A DNA stretch of 64,000 nt from Xylaria sp. FL1777 (Eukaryota; Ascomycota; Sordariomycetes; Xylariales; Xylariaceae), in assembly GCA_022578965.1 (NCBI GenBank), contig MU400531.1, forward strand, positions 62,001 to 126,000, written 5' to 3'. The notes under the pieces were generated by a model. It saw nothing but the letters and a program-made list of their open reading frames with translations. It was not told where the DNA came from and ran no database searches. Positions 49,652-60,021 of this stretch are shown here, piece after piece (the stretch's first letter is position 1; each line of letters opens with the position of its first letter). Position numbers and translations under genes: made by a program.

Positions 49652-50860
49652 TCAGTGGAAACCACCCACCCATACAGTTCGCCAACAGAACGTATCTAGA
49701 AACCAAATCATCCTAGTTGCGCTCCCATACCAGAACCATGCCGCCGGTGACGTCTTGAGACTCTCACGTACGACATTTGACGCATATTCAAAGCGGTCTG
49801 TCGCACCCTCTGTGTGCCTTGTCAGTATCTCGGTTTTGGGACGCTCCTACGTGGAGTTCCCGAAACTTACGTGGAGTCCGCGTAACATGCTGCCGAAAGT
49901 TTTCAGCAAGCGGGGAGTAAAATGATCCTAATAATCTTCGCATTAGAACAACTTCTTCAAGTAAACTCAGGATCGGTGTGACTACCCTCTAGGAGGCTTC
50001 TGTGGGCATCATTCTTCAGAATGTTCGTGCTGACTTCTCCAGAGATAATCTATAACACGGTTAGTCAATAAAGATGTATACGAGGGAGAAGAATCTGGAG
50101 AATCTACAGACCGTGATGACTTTAACACTATCATAAAAAGGGTCAGTTCACAGTCTAAAATCTACGAAGTCCGAACTCACTTCAACGGAGCCATCTCGAC
50201 ACGTAGGGTACTGGACCAGTGGTGTAGCGCCGCCTTCGTGGCATTGTAAGATGCTACTTGCCACTTAGTATCCCTTTTAAGCCACTTAAAGTAGCCGAGA
50301 TGCACTCACATCCGTACAGATAGGGGATTACTCCCCCAATCGAGCCAATGTTGAGTATAGTCCCCTTAGCCTTGATGAGCATGTCATGAAAGTGATGCAC
50401 CATGCGCATAGGTCCGAATACGTTAACGTCAAACATGTATTGCACTTGAGTGACGTCAGTGTCTATTGCCGTCATGGTGTAAGCTATGCCTCTGGATCGA
50501 GAGTCAGTGTATTCCATTATACAGACATAAGTTCAACATACGCGCAGTTTACAAGGATGTCGAGACGGCCTCCGGTAACTTTTACCACGCTGGCCTTCAG
50601 TTCCTCGACGGACTTCTCGATCGTCACATCAAGAGGGAAGAAAGTGATACCAGCTTCAGATAGGTGAATGCTTGATTCCTGGGGAAGCACCGTCGCAATG
50701 GCGTGCACGCCTCGGCGAGTGTACTCGGTGACGAGGGCTTCGCCAATGCCCCCTTGACCACATCTAGAGACAAATTGAACTAGTCAACAACGTCATCATT
50801 ATCAAGGTAATTGTATCCCCATACTTACCCAGTGACGAGTGCGAACTTTGTGTGAGGCAT
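49652..50860 (-). CDS. AYR1-like short-chain dehydrogenase/reductase (SDR2)
   Basis: Eight exons give 268 residues in frame: 50,860-50,829; 50,763-50,542; 50,491-50,310; 50,256-50,181; 50,127-50,112; 50,049-49,986; 49,927-49,871; 49,809-49,652. Motifs are TGCGQGGIG (10-18), LDILVNCAG, a NIGSIGG serine near 134 and Tyr149-x3-Lys153 (SYNATK). The NVFGPMRMVH stretch and the Trp-rich tail (ARG-MIWFLDTF) are those of 1-acyldihydroxyacetone-phosphate-reductase-like SDRs. The 16-nt fifth exon encodes VKVIT, the expected next beta-strand; skipping it shifts the frame, and using it needs an unusual GTCTGT donor. The gene is thus either intact with a microexon or damaged there. The AYR1-like type recurs in fungal polyketide clusters. 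Confidence 0.75.
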
Positions 50861-51986
50861 GGCAAAATAGACAACCTGGCCTTTGACGAAAGAGGAACTC
50901 TGAAACCGATTTCGATAACGGAAATAGAGTCTACTCGAAATCGACTTTTATTCGACGGGTATCCTAGACACGCATATACGTTGTCAGGAAGCACTTATGA
51001 ATTATGACTTACATTGATTGGCTTGTATGTTATCGGTACTGGCCTCGTCAAACCCTGCTTATCTCAAGTGCAACATCCTATATCCATCACGAAGTCCCCT
51101 CGGTGAGAGTCTAGAAGCTCATCCGATAGACGTAAATTTTCACTTCTAGGTGAATGACGCGATAATGCATCGGGTAGTGGCTATACGACTAATCATCAAG
51201 AGCAGGCAGTAGCTGAGATATCACGCATGATCACACATGATCACACATGCATCTCTACGGGGAAAGGCCCAATCAATCCCCAAGATCTCTACTTTAAGTT
51301 TATGATGCGGCTTACATGCAGGAAGTCGTATCGAGAGACTGCGAATGAACCCCTGTTATATCAAATGGGGCAACTTCTCGATGTTGGCTCAATATGTTAC
51401 TTCGTATTCAGCTGTGTCTCAGCACTGCAGTCAATGCAATGTTGGGCAGTACAAACCCCTAACCTAACATGCAAGTTCGCAAACGCGCCTTTTGAGACCT
51501 TGATAGGCGTAGCACTGATAGGCATGGCACGGATAGTCTAGCAATACAACGCAGATGCAGAGGACTTTGGGCGAGTTCGGCATGGCTATTCCTAAAGGAA
51601 TGGTGTGGTCTACAAAGAGCCTTTATGTGAATCTACACAATAACTTTCCTATCATGTCGGTCGCTTTAGTGGCAAAAGCTCGTCCACAACTGTTGTACTC
51701 ATGATACAATTAGAATAGTGAGGACAAAACAAAATGCTTGGGATGTGGCTTGATCGGAGTCGAACGGCACGAGGAGAATAGCCGTCAATTGTAATTAATG
51801 TCAAACAACACCTGAGTCTATGCTGTAATGGGAACTTATTCCCAAGACTGAAATCATTCAACAAGGAATCAATTATGGAATAAAGACGCATCAATACTGT
51901 GATGAAATTGACTGAGGTGAAACTGGGATCATTGATTGTTGTCCTCATTAGGTAGACATAAACACTGAGTGAGCCAGACCCTATTC
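50861..51986. other. Intergenic region between SDR2 and cupin 1
   Basis: This 1.1-kb region contains the SDR2 promoter and the 3' flank of cupin 1. A short run of ATGATCACACATGATCACAC occurs near 51,227. The 104-codon frame at 51,227-51,541 has no recognisable features and is not called. Confidence 0.4.
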
Positions 51987-52750
51987 TTAAGACTCATTCT
52001 CATACTCAGCATACTCCTTCATGAGATCGCCCATATCAAAGCCCAGTGTCTTCCCTTTGACCACAACAGGCTCAACGTCAAGCATGACGAAGAGCATGCG
52101 TGCAGGTTTGTCAGCCGACACGTTGCGCCAGCGATGCAGAGCGCACCTATTGATGCACACGTCACCAGGCCGGAGTACGCGGTTCTTGCTGCGGTCATTA
52201 CTCAGTGTCAATTCGATTTCACCTTCGCAGACCGTCCCAATCCCGAGCGTCAGCGCCCGATGCAGGTTCGACTCAGTGCCTGGTGCGAAGTCGATCATGC
52301 GTACGCAGACGCCGTTAGGGACATGAACAGATGGCTATGCACGAGGGAGATAGAGATGTTAGAATAACCACTGTACGCTGGACTTATTGATGTCGGCGAG
52401 ATGGAAAATAATTAGCTAAAACAAAGAGCTCACCCTGTTGTTTTTGGCGAATTCGAGATCGACATCCCCAGTGATCTGGATCGGGTTGCCTTTGACGCTG
52501 TATATAATGCTCTGGGCCGCAGCACCACCTAGCATGGCGGCGAGGTGATCACCTTGATCTTCCTATCGAGACTTCAATCTTAGTGTGGGCTCAAAGACGT
52601 AGCACAGCTGTGGGAGTCGGATAGAGCTAAATAGAACGAACTTGCCTGCAAGAAGTCGGCGTTTCCTTGCTCATTGTGTCCCGTGATGATTCGTTTAGGG
52701 GTCCTGAGGCCCGGGGCTGGGAAATTCTCGAGCGGCCCTGAGGTTGACAT
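51987..52750 (-). CDS. Cupin-fold protein 1 (paralogue of cupin 2)
   Basis: Three exons (52,750-52,646; 52,562-52,434; 52,334-51,987) give 193 residues. The first intron starts with GC (CAG|GCAAGT) rather than GT; the frame joins cleanly. The C-terminal half is a single cupin barrel: VRMIDFAPGTESNLHRALTL, an EGEIELTL strand, then RPGDVCINRCALHRWRN with the second-motif His. The first motif keeps one His (103) where metal-binding cupins have HxH, so metal binding may be weak or absent. It aligns along its length with the protein at 53,529-54,209 and diverges from it, so the pair arose by inverted duplication. Cupins of this type occur in salicylaldehyde-type clusters; the reaction is not established from sequence. 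Confidence 0.85.
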
Positions 52751-53528
52751 GTTTGGAATAGGATTTGATACGCAAGGAATGGTGAGACTTGAGAGAAGGG
52801 TATGAGGTAGGTTCCTTAACTTGAATAACGAAAGACGTTTACTCTGTGTAGATTTGAAATAGGGCTTACACTATAGTGAGCCTTTTTCATATATACCTCT
52901 TTTCCTCTTTTTGTAGCTTCCGAGTTGCCCTTGAAGTAGGCGGGATCTTTTTCTCCATTTCCTATTGCATTTACGATATGGTAGGACCAGCTTAGCCACT
53001 TTGCGACAGAAAATCTACATGATCGGTCGAACTAGAAGCTGACATGCATTCGGGATCGACGGATCGTTAAGTCCGGGGTGCAAGAGGCTCAGTCTACGAT
53101 TCAGCCTGCATATCTGCAAGCAACGGCGGCTCGCTGCTGCAGGGTGACAATGCAATGAGGGCCAACTACAGCGTCACTTCGTCCAAGTGTCGACCTACGT
53201 CTACTACGTACATTCGACCCTCACATGTATGCAAGTCGGGTACGGTCATACCTTTCCGGCTACTCGTGGTAGTGGTTGTTGAAGTGCATGTAGCTCTTGG
53301 TTAGGCCATGTGATCTGTTGAAATCGTGTAGTCAGACTTATCGTTTGCTTTGGAAGTTCCCAGGATCCCTCCTTCAGCATTTATCCCCTTATTTACCTCT
53401 TTAATTTGCAACACATGCGCCATCTAATTATTCATTGCACGCTCTCGGGGAACTCAATCAACTTTATGAGCTGAGTCAAGTAACTACTCCGCTAATTTTT
53501 CACACGGCTCTAAACAATCTTCTTCACG
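52751..53528. promoter_or_regulatory. Divergent promoter between the two cupin paralogues
   Basis: These 778 bp hold both promoters. A CATATATACC element near 52,890 lies about 140 bp before the left-hand start codon (read on the minus strand) and could be its TATA box. Both genes probably share control from here. No other site is recognised. Confidence 0.45.
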
Positions 53529-54209
53529 ATGGCTGAGCAATCTACGCAATTGCCAGAATATCATGTCTCGAGCTTTCCAGCACCGGGACTAAGTCAGATT
53601 GTGCGACACATTACAGGCAATACGGCGGACGGAAAGTCTCGCTTCATTGAATCTGACAGCGGCGAACATTTCCGATTCATGGTCAATAACCGCGCCGTCG
53701 CCAACATCATCTACTCCACGCAGGAGACACCTGTAGACCTGAATGACAACATAGACATTGCTAAGGCCCACGAGAAGGAGGTTAGTATCTGCTCTACCAC
53801 TGCTGCCCTGTCATTCTCTGTTCTACACACCGAAGTTTAATACTAATCAAAACTCAACATCTAGCCTCCTTTCCACTACCCCAATGGGTCCATAGTCCGT
53901 ATGATAGACTTTGGACCGGCGGTGGAATCTCCTTGGCACCGCGCGCTTACGATCGACTACGGTGTCGTCATCGAAGGCGTGTTCGAGCTTACACTCGACT
54001 CGGGTGAGCGTCGTATCATGCGCCAAGGGGATATCTCTATTCAGCGCGCCACCAACCACATGTGGAAGAATATAACGGGTAACGGGACTCTGCCCGGACG
54101 CATGCTGTGGGTGCTACTTGACTGTAAAGATGTCGTTGTGGATGGCAAGAAGGTCGAGGGTGATTTGGGCGATTTGCATAAGGAATATGCTGGTCGTGGC
54201 CGCTATTGA
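53529..54209 (+). CDS. Cupin-fold protein 2 (paralogue of cupin 1)
   Basis: Two exons (53,529-53,780 and 53,865-54,209, 84-nt intron) give 198 residues. The second exon encodes a cupin barrel: VRMIDFGPAVESPWHRALTI with His109, Glu121 in VIEGVFELTL, RQGDISIQRATNHMWKN with His149, and GRMLWVLLD. Its intron matches the position of the last intron of cupin 1, which supports common descent. As in cupin 1, only one His is present where classical cupins have HxH. No signal peptide is seen, so it is probably cytosolic. It lies between cupin 1 and the flavin monooxygenase. The role could be an isomerase, cyclase or oxidative step on the polyketide; this is inference. Confidence 0.87.
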
Positions 54210-55048
54210 TTACGTGTATCCTTTATTAACCAACATCTGATATGACTTTCTTTTTTTTTTTTTTTTTATCTCCGTACGGTTGCTCTACTGATTCTAATCT
54301 CTGCGGCGCATCCATGCATGCCCATGCTAAACGCCGTATATACCACTTCATGCGCAGCGATAACTCCATGACTACTACTAGGTACATATGTATTTCTTAC
54401 ATACCTACATGACTAGTATAGGGGTACATACTTCATATCCAATCAGAACTAACTTCAAATTCGGTACTTTTATTGCCACCTAATTTTGTCTATCCTGAAT
54501 GTCACTGCACTGCTTATATGTAGTTACCAAAGCGTTACATTGCTTATGTACGGTTTGACGCTCCTTTCTTCTTCTAATTAAGGCAGATTGCTGTAGGTGT
54601 AGTGTCACCCGAAATAACAGGGGTAGTGCGGGCCGGGCCGGGAGGTCAGATGTAACGCCCCACTGGGCAGTCCGACCCACTCCACTATGTCGTACATGTA
54701 CCTACCTAGGTAATATACTAGTACACAGTCTGCACAGTATCCGATTGACACCACCACTAATTCAAGGGTCTCACCGAGCCATGCATTTGGTTAACGCACA
54801 ATGTAACACTTGAAGATCTAGAACCCTTGTATGGTCTTGTAACATAAGCAGTCTCTGCTGACATTGGCTAAGTAAATAGCAACAATCAAAACCTCAGTCA
54901 TATTCAATACAGCTTTTCTGCACCAAGCCTTTCTTGATTGGTAAACACCATGTTGTGTGTTCCATAGACTATAGCTAGCTGTTGGCATTTCTCTCCCTCA
55001 CCTCATACTAGATACCTGTTTTACATCCACTAATGAAGCAAAGTCATC
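54210..55048. other. Intergenic region with a poly-T tract
   Basis: This 0.8-kb region follows cupin 2 and contains the promoter of the flavin monooxygenase. A run of about 20 T follows the cupin 2 stop codon (54,248-54,267). No gene is seen. Confidence 0.4.
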
Positions 55049-57606
55049 ATGGACTTGTCTCTGATCGAATCAGTCTCAAATGGCAGCCATACACCTAATG
55101 AGTATGTAATTCAGGATACTCCGTTGGGAGTTCGACGGCCAATTAGGGTTATCGTTATTGGTTTCGGCTTCTCCGGTATCAATCTTTCCTACATCCTCGG
55201 GAAACAGACAAAGAACAGCAACATTACCCTGCAGTTTTACGAGAAGAATCCCGAACTGGGTGGAACGTGGTATGAGAATACGTGAGTTGAATCTCAACTC
55301 GCCTCTCGTCACAATGCCGACACACTCTTAGAGGCTTGGCTGACGTACTCAATGGCAGATACCCCGGCTGCTCCTGTGATATTGTATGAGAGTTACACTG
55401 CGTTGTCACCCAAACGAAAACCAAGGACTAATTCATTTGACGTTCATATATAGCCCGCGGTGAATTATCAATTCACATGGCATCCTAAACCCGACTGGGA
55501 AACGTAGTGAGCTTGCCTCTTACCCTCGCTTGAGAACTCCTTTCGTTAATTGCTGCTGTACATGGCGATAGCTACGCCAAGGGTGAGGAGACATTGCAAT
55601 ATTTGAAGGACGTCGTATCATATCATCATCTTGATACAAATGTCAAGTATAATCATAGGCTTATAGGCGCCTGGTGGGAACCAGAGAAGGCCTCTTGGAG
55701 AGTTCGCATCCGGCCGAATGGGGATCGAGGGGCTGAGTTCTTCGACCATGCGGAGATCCTAATAAACGCGTCAGGTGTTTTGAAGTAAGTCATAGATACT
55801 CGCATGCTCTTCGTTTCTTCTTCCTGTGCCCGCAATACGGTTTCATCAGAAAATACTGATCATAAAGGCTAGTAAATGGAAATGGCCGGATCTCAAAGGC
55901 TTGAGCAAATTCAAGGCAAAGACTCACACTGCCGCTTGGGATCACTCCCTGGATTACACGGGCAAGACCGTTGGAATCATCGGCAATGGCAGTTCTTCTA
56001 TTCAGGTGCTTCCCATAATCTGTGATAGTAGGTGGTGATCCGACGCCAAGTCTTGGGAATCAGCCCTAACTAACAAAATTCCGCCAAAGAGGCACAACAT
56101 GTTGTCAATTTCCTTCGCTCACCGTCATGGGTTATTGCTGGACTTGGCACAAAGTATTCCGGGCATGAAGGATCAAACATTAAATGTTCGTTACCCTTGA
56201 ATCTCTTCGCCCGCCTGCAAGATCTCCCTCTTCTAGTTTGATGACACGGGAGTAAACAAACTACTCACTAAGTTTAGATACCGAAGAGCAGAAGAAGAAG
56301 TTCAGAGAAGATCCAGAACAGTATTTAGAGTATCGTAAAGCAGTTGAAGGAGAGATGAACCCAACCTTTGCTTTTGTACGTGTAAATTCCTTTGCCCCAT
56401 TTGTATCAGAACTAACTCCTGACGGGAGCGTAGGCGCTTAAGGGCACTCCTGAGCAGCTCGACTTCTATAAGGTACGATGTGGCTATGGGTATCAAGTTG
56501 AAATGGTGATCAACTCACTCACGCGGAATTTTGACTGGTAGTATGCGACAAGTGAGATGAAACGAAAGATGCAAAAAAAGCCTGAACTGGCCGACAAGCT
56601 AATACCAACGACATTCGCCCCGGGCTGTAGGGTAAGTCCTCATCCCTTCTACGAGTGGTCCTTCCCAATCAGTCTCCCTTCAAGTCGATTGCCTAATAAG
56701 ATCAACTCGCAGAGACCAAACCCCGGCTTCGGATACCTCGAAGCGATCACAAGTGAGAAATGTACGGTAACATTCTCCAAGATCTCGGAGGTGACGGAGG
56801 ATGGCATCGTAACTGAAGACGGCACCGCCCACAAGCTTGACATGCTTGTTTGCGGCACCGGATTCGACGTCTCGTTTCGACCCACGTTTCCCATTGTCGG
56901 TAAAGATGGTCTCGACTTGCGCGATGTTTTTGCGGAAGTGCCGGACACATACCTCAGCACCATGGTACCGAATTTCCCCAACTACTTCAGTAAGTCCGCC
57001 ACTTTCACCTTATAAAACAAGACTCGTTGTCTCTCGCACGACGACACTGACAGATGACAGTGGTCCTGGGACCATTCGCTCCATATGGCCACGGTTCTGT
57101 TCTGCCGGCCGTGGAGGTGATTGTAAGGAACATCGCCATGACTATCGAGAAGTTCCAAACACAGAACATCAAGTCTGTGGCCCCAAAGGAGGCGGCTGTT
57201 GCCGACTTCAGAGAGCACCGTAACCTATACATGAAGAAGACGATCTGGGACATGCCGTGTAACGCCTGGTTTAAGCTCGGTCCCAAAGGTGAGACGGTGC
57301 TGATGTGGCCTGGTAGTCGGTTGCATTGCTTTGATATCTTACTTCAACCACGGTGGGAGGTTAGTCATCCTCTTCGATTTCGCGTTTTCCCATCTCCTCT
57401 TACTAATCATTGATATTGGGCATTCCGTGTCTGGTGATCTCCTTCCTATCCCTCGTTGGTTGATTTGATTTCACGCTGACACTCCTCAGGACTATGAGTG
57501 GGAGTACCTCCTGGGCAATAGGTTCAGCTACTGGGGTAACGGATTCACTAAGGCTGACTTGGATGAGGAGGGCACTGACAAGACATGGTACATCGCTGGG
57601 GTTTAA
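55049..57606 (+). CDS. Baeyer-Villiger-type flavin monooxygenase
   Basis: Twelve exons (55,049-55,281; 55,359-55,383; 55,454-55,506; 55,572-55,784; 55,873-56,027; 56,090-56,185; 56,278-56,375; 56,434-56,472; 56,542-56,631; 56,713-56,989; 57,061-57,359; 57,490-57,606) give 564 residues, the family's normal length. It has the FAD motif GFGFSG (38-43), YPGCSCD, a second nucleotide motif IIGNGSSS near 210, and the Baeyer-Villiger fingerprint region FKAKTHTAAWD (188-198), in which Ala190 replaces the usual Gly of FxGxxxHxxxW(P/D). GCRRPNPGFGYLEA, VCGTGFD and the C-terminal RWEDYEWEY are also typical. It would insert oxygen beside a ketone, or hydroxylate, using NADPH and O2. It is on the cluster's plus strand and may add the last oxidation to the polyketide. 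Confidence 0.9.
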
Positions 57607-58235
57607 CACTGATTGCTTGCTTTCACGAGTGGATTTGACTTTGGGCGGTTTTTTTTCTACTTAATGCCATATTACTAGAGCCCACTGACCTCAAATGGAA
57701 AAAAAAAAGAAAAGTAAAAAGGAGAACGTTGCATGAATTTTCAATGAATTTGTCAGGGGTACCTTATGATGAACTTGTGAAACCTAACACAACACATGAA
57801 AAGAAATGATGTATGTCTATTTCCTGGTCTCAGATCTTGTTCGAAGTTATCTCTATTACTTACCTCTTGTACGCCGTGGTGGTCGACAATCAATTGAATA
57901 GGAAGGAAACTGTTTCTCTAGCATTCTCATTTAGGGAGATAACGTCTCTGCAACAATATAATGTCTAGTCTCACAGATCTAGCCTCATAAACATATGTAG
58001 AAATGATTGAAATGTTCGAGAATTAAGCAGCTTGGCTCATATTACTACTTGGGCTCAGTTCTCATCACATACCTCGGCATTCTCAAAAACGATCATATCA
58101 AAGTCACAAGACCAAGTTACAAAACTAAGTTGATGCGGTTGAACGTTTCTCATTATGTCTAACAAAAGTCTCATTTGATCATTTGCGCTATTTCGTCCGC
58201 CTTCATAGTGGCATTGCTCGGACCTTACAATAACT
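57607..58235. other. Gap between converging monooxygenase and cupin 3
   Basis: The 629 bp between the two converging gene ends are A+T-moderate. I see no gene, repeat or element in them. Confidence 0.4.
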
Positions 58236-59117
58236 TCATGACGTCTTCTTCGTACCGTTAGATCCGTCTCTGGGTTTGGTGTTGTACTCGGGGTAGGTAG
58301 CCTTGTATCTGGAGCAGGGATTTCCTCATTAGCTCAACAATAAAGAAAGAATATAAGAGAAGGAATAACGAAAGGATTCACATACCCAAGCAACCCTCTC
58401 CCAACAACATGTCCAAGAAAGTTCTGGGTCAAGTTGAGCAGCCATATCGGCACGTAGAACGGGAACGCGACAAATATTGTATCACTGAGCCACCCTAACA
58501 ATGCCATCTGGAAGATCGATGGCTGTAGGCCTTGTTGCTGGCAGTCTCTTAGGTAGCCTAGAGCGTTGCGCAGGTAGTTCTCAGTGAACCCGCGATCTGA
58601 GTCATCTGGCTCTGCCCAGACGTGGAACTCGAGGTTTTCGTTCCCATCCTTAATTGAAGGATGCGCCCAGAAACGGTGCCTATGCGTTGTTAGCAAGATA
58701 TCGCGCGGACAGCTTTTCGATTTGGATGACATACCGGCTACCCGGGGTGATCTGGAAAATGCCGTCGTCTTTAGTGAGTGTGTACAGCTTTTCGTTCTTT
58801 ACGACGGACAAGGTTCCTTGGAGAACCTTGAAATATTCGGTCTGTCCTATGTGAATATGCCTGTTCGGCTGATGTCAGTTCGAGGCTCAACCACATCACG
58901 CCGAGATGGGTAGAATTCACAATGGTGGACCGGACAGCCCATTCCGAACAAGTTTATTGTCTGCGAAATGCGTCTCCTTGACTAGAAAACGCCCATCTTC
59001 GTGAGCAATGAACTCGTACAATGCGGCGTCAGCAGGAGAGAGCATCCGAGGCTCGACGGGAGTCTCAGTACGTCGTACCGGGCGCGGCGAAAGCCATAAC
59101 TGCCAGCCATAAACCAT
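58236..59117 (-). CDS. Cupin-fold protein 3 with a hydrophobic C-terminal segment
   Basis: Four exons (59,117-58,921; 58,860-58,735; 58,679-58,386; 58,308-58,236) give 229 residues in frame. The cupin core is classical: PPLHIHIGQTEYFKVLQGT (His67, His69, Glu74) and TPGSRHRFWAHP (His109), so a metal site of three His and one Glu looks complete, unlike in cupins 1 and 2. Residues about 166-191 (MALLGWLSDTIFVAFPFYV onward) are strongly hydrophobic and may be one membrane-spanning or membrane-dipping helix, followed by a short polar tail. It could be a metal-dependent dioxygenase, isomerase or cyclase held at a membrane. It is not closely related to cupins 1 and 2. The substrate is unknown. Confidence 0.82.
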
Positions 59118-60021
59118 CTTAGAGAATATAGATCTAAATACGTGATTACTGTACTACCATCCTTTCACTACATTAATGACGTGGTATAAAGATGACAGGT
59201 TCAGAGATGACAGAGGACAACAGAGAACCACGAGCTTGGGATTCGGGGCGAGCTCCCACGAAGACCACCATAACATTGGCGGATCTTGTCCGAACCTTGG
59301 AATCTTGCCAATTGCCAGATTATGTCATTATTTGAAAGCACACTTCCGTTGATCCGATTCCATTGCATGTGATATTACCGTTCTCGTGTGCGAGACATTG
59401 TAGGAGATGCGACGAGCCCATGCTGAGACAATTGATTACGCAGTTCTAGATTGTCCATCACCTCAATGGCTTCTCAGGGGAGCCTGGATTCCTACCCCTG
59501 AGCCCGCGGCGTAAGCATGTGATCGACCGACATAGTACTACTTACCTACTCAAGCAAATTTGCGCATTAGCACTATTGCTATGGCTTGCATGAGACGGCT
59601 TAGAAATTGACAATTAATTGTCACTGCCCTTCCTTATCTGGTATCCCGTTGGGAACAGTAGATAAGAATCACAGATCTGTATGTCGTAGCACGTTGGTAA
59701 TGAAAAAGAGGCATGCCAATCAAGAAGATTCTGCATGTGTGGCTCGAACGTTGTCTAGCCGGACAAGATCCAATCGGGCTGAAGGTGTACGGCAAGCCGC
59801 AATTGCTATAGTTTTATTTATATGCATGTAATGCTACGCTGACATTAAGTCAAAGGTTTTTAGGGGTTATAAGTACGTATCAGGGGTCATACCCGACTGC
59901 GATGCACATGATATGCAATGGCACGCTGGCATGAAGCTAAATTTGAGCCTCACAAGTACGTATTGGTTCAAGCGAAAATCCATTCAGAGACCTCCATTCA
60001 TCACCGTACACCGGTGTTCAT
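59118..60021. other. Intergenic region with a diverged duplication
   Basis: This region contains the promoter of cupin 3. Two diverged copies of a stretch of about 55 bp lie near 59,819-59,880 and 59,912-59,968. Both begin ATATGCA, share GCTGRCATKAAG and end AAGTACGTAT. No convincing gene is seen; the frame at 59,607-59,831 is not protein-like. Confidence 0.4.

Noticed and set aside
51227..51541. A 104-codon plus-strand frame
   Set aside because: Cys-rich but without conserved spacing, and no promoter or splice signals; probably chance.
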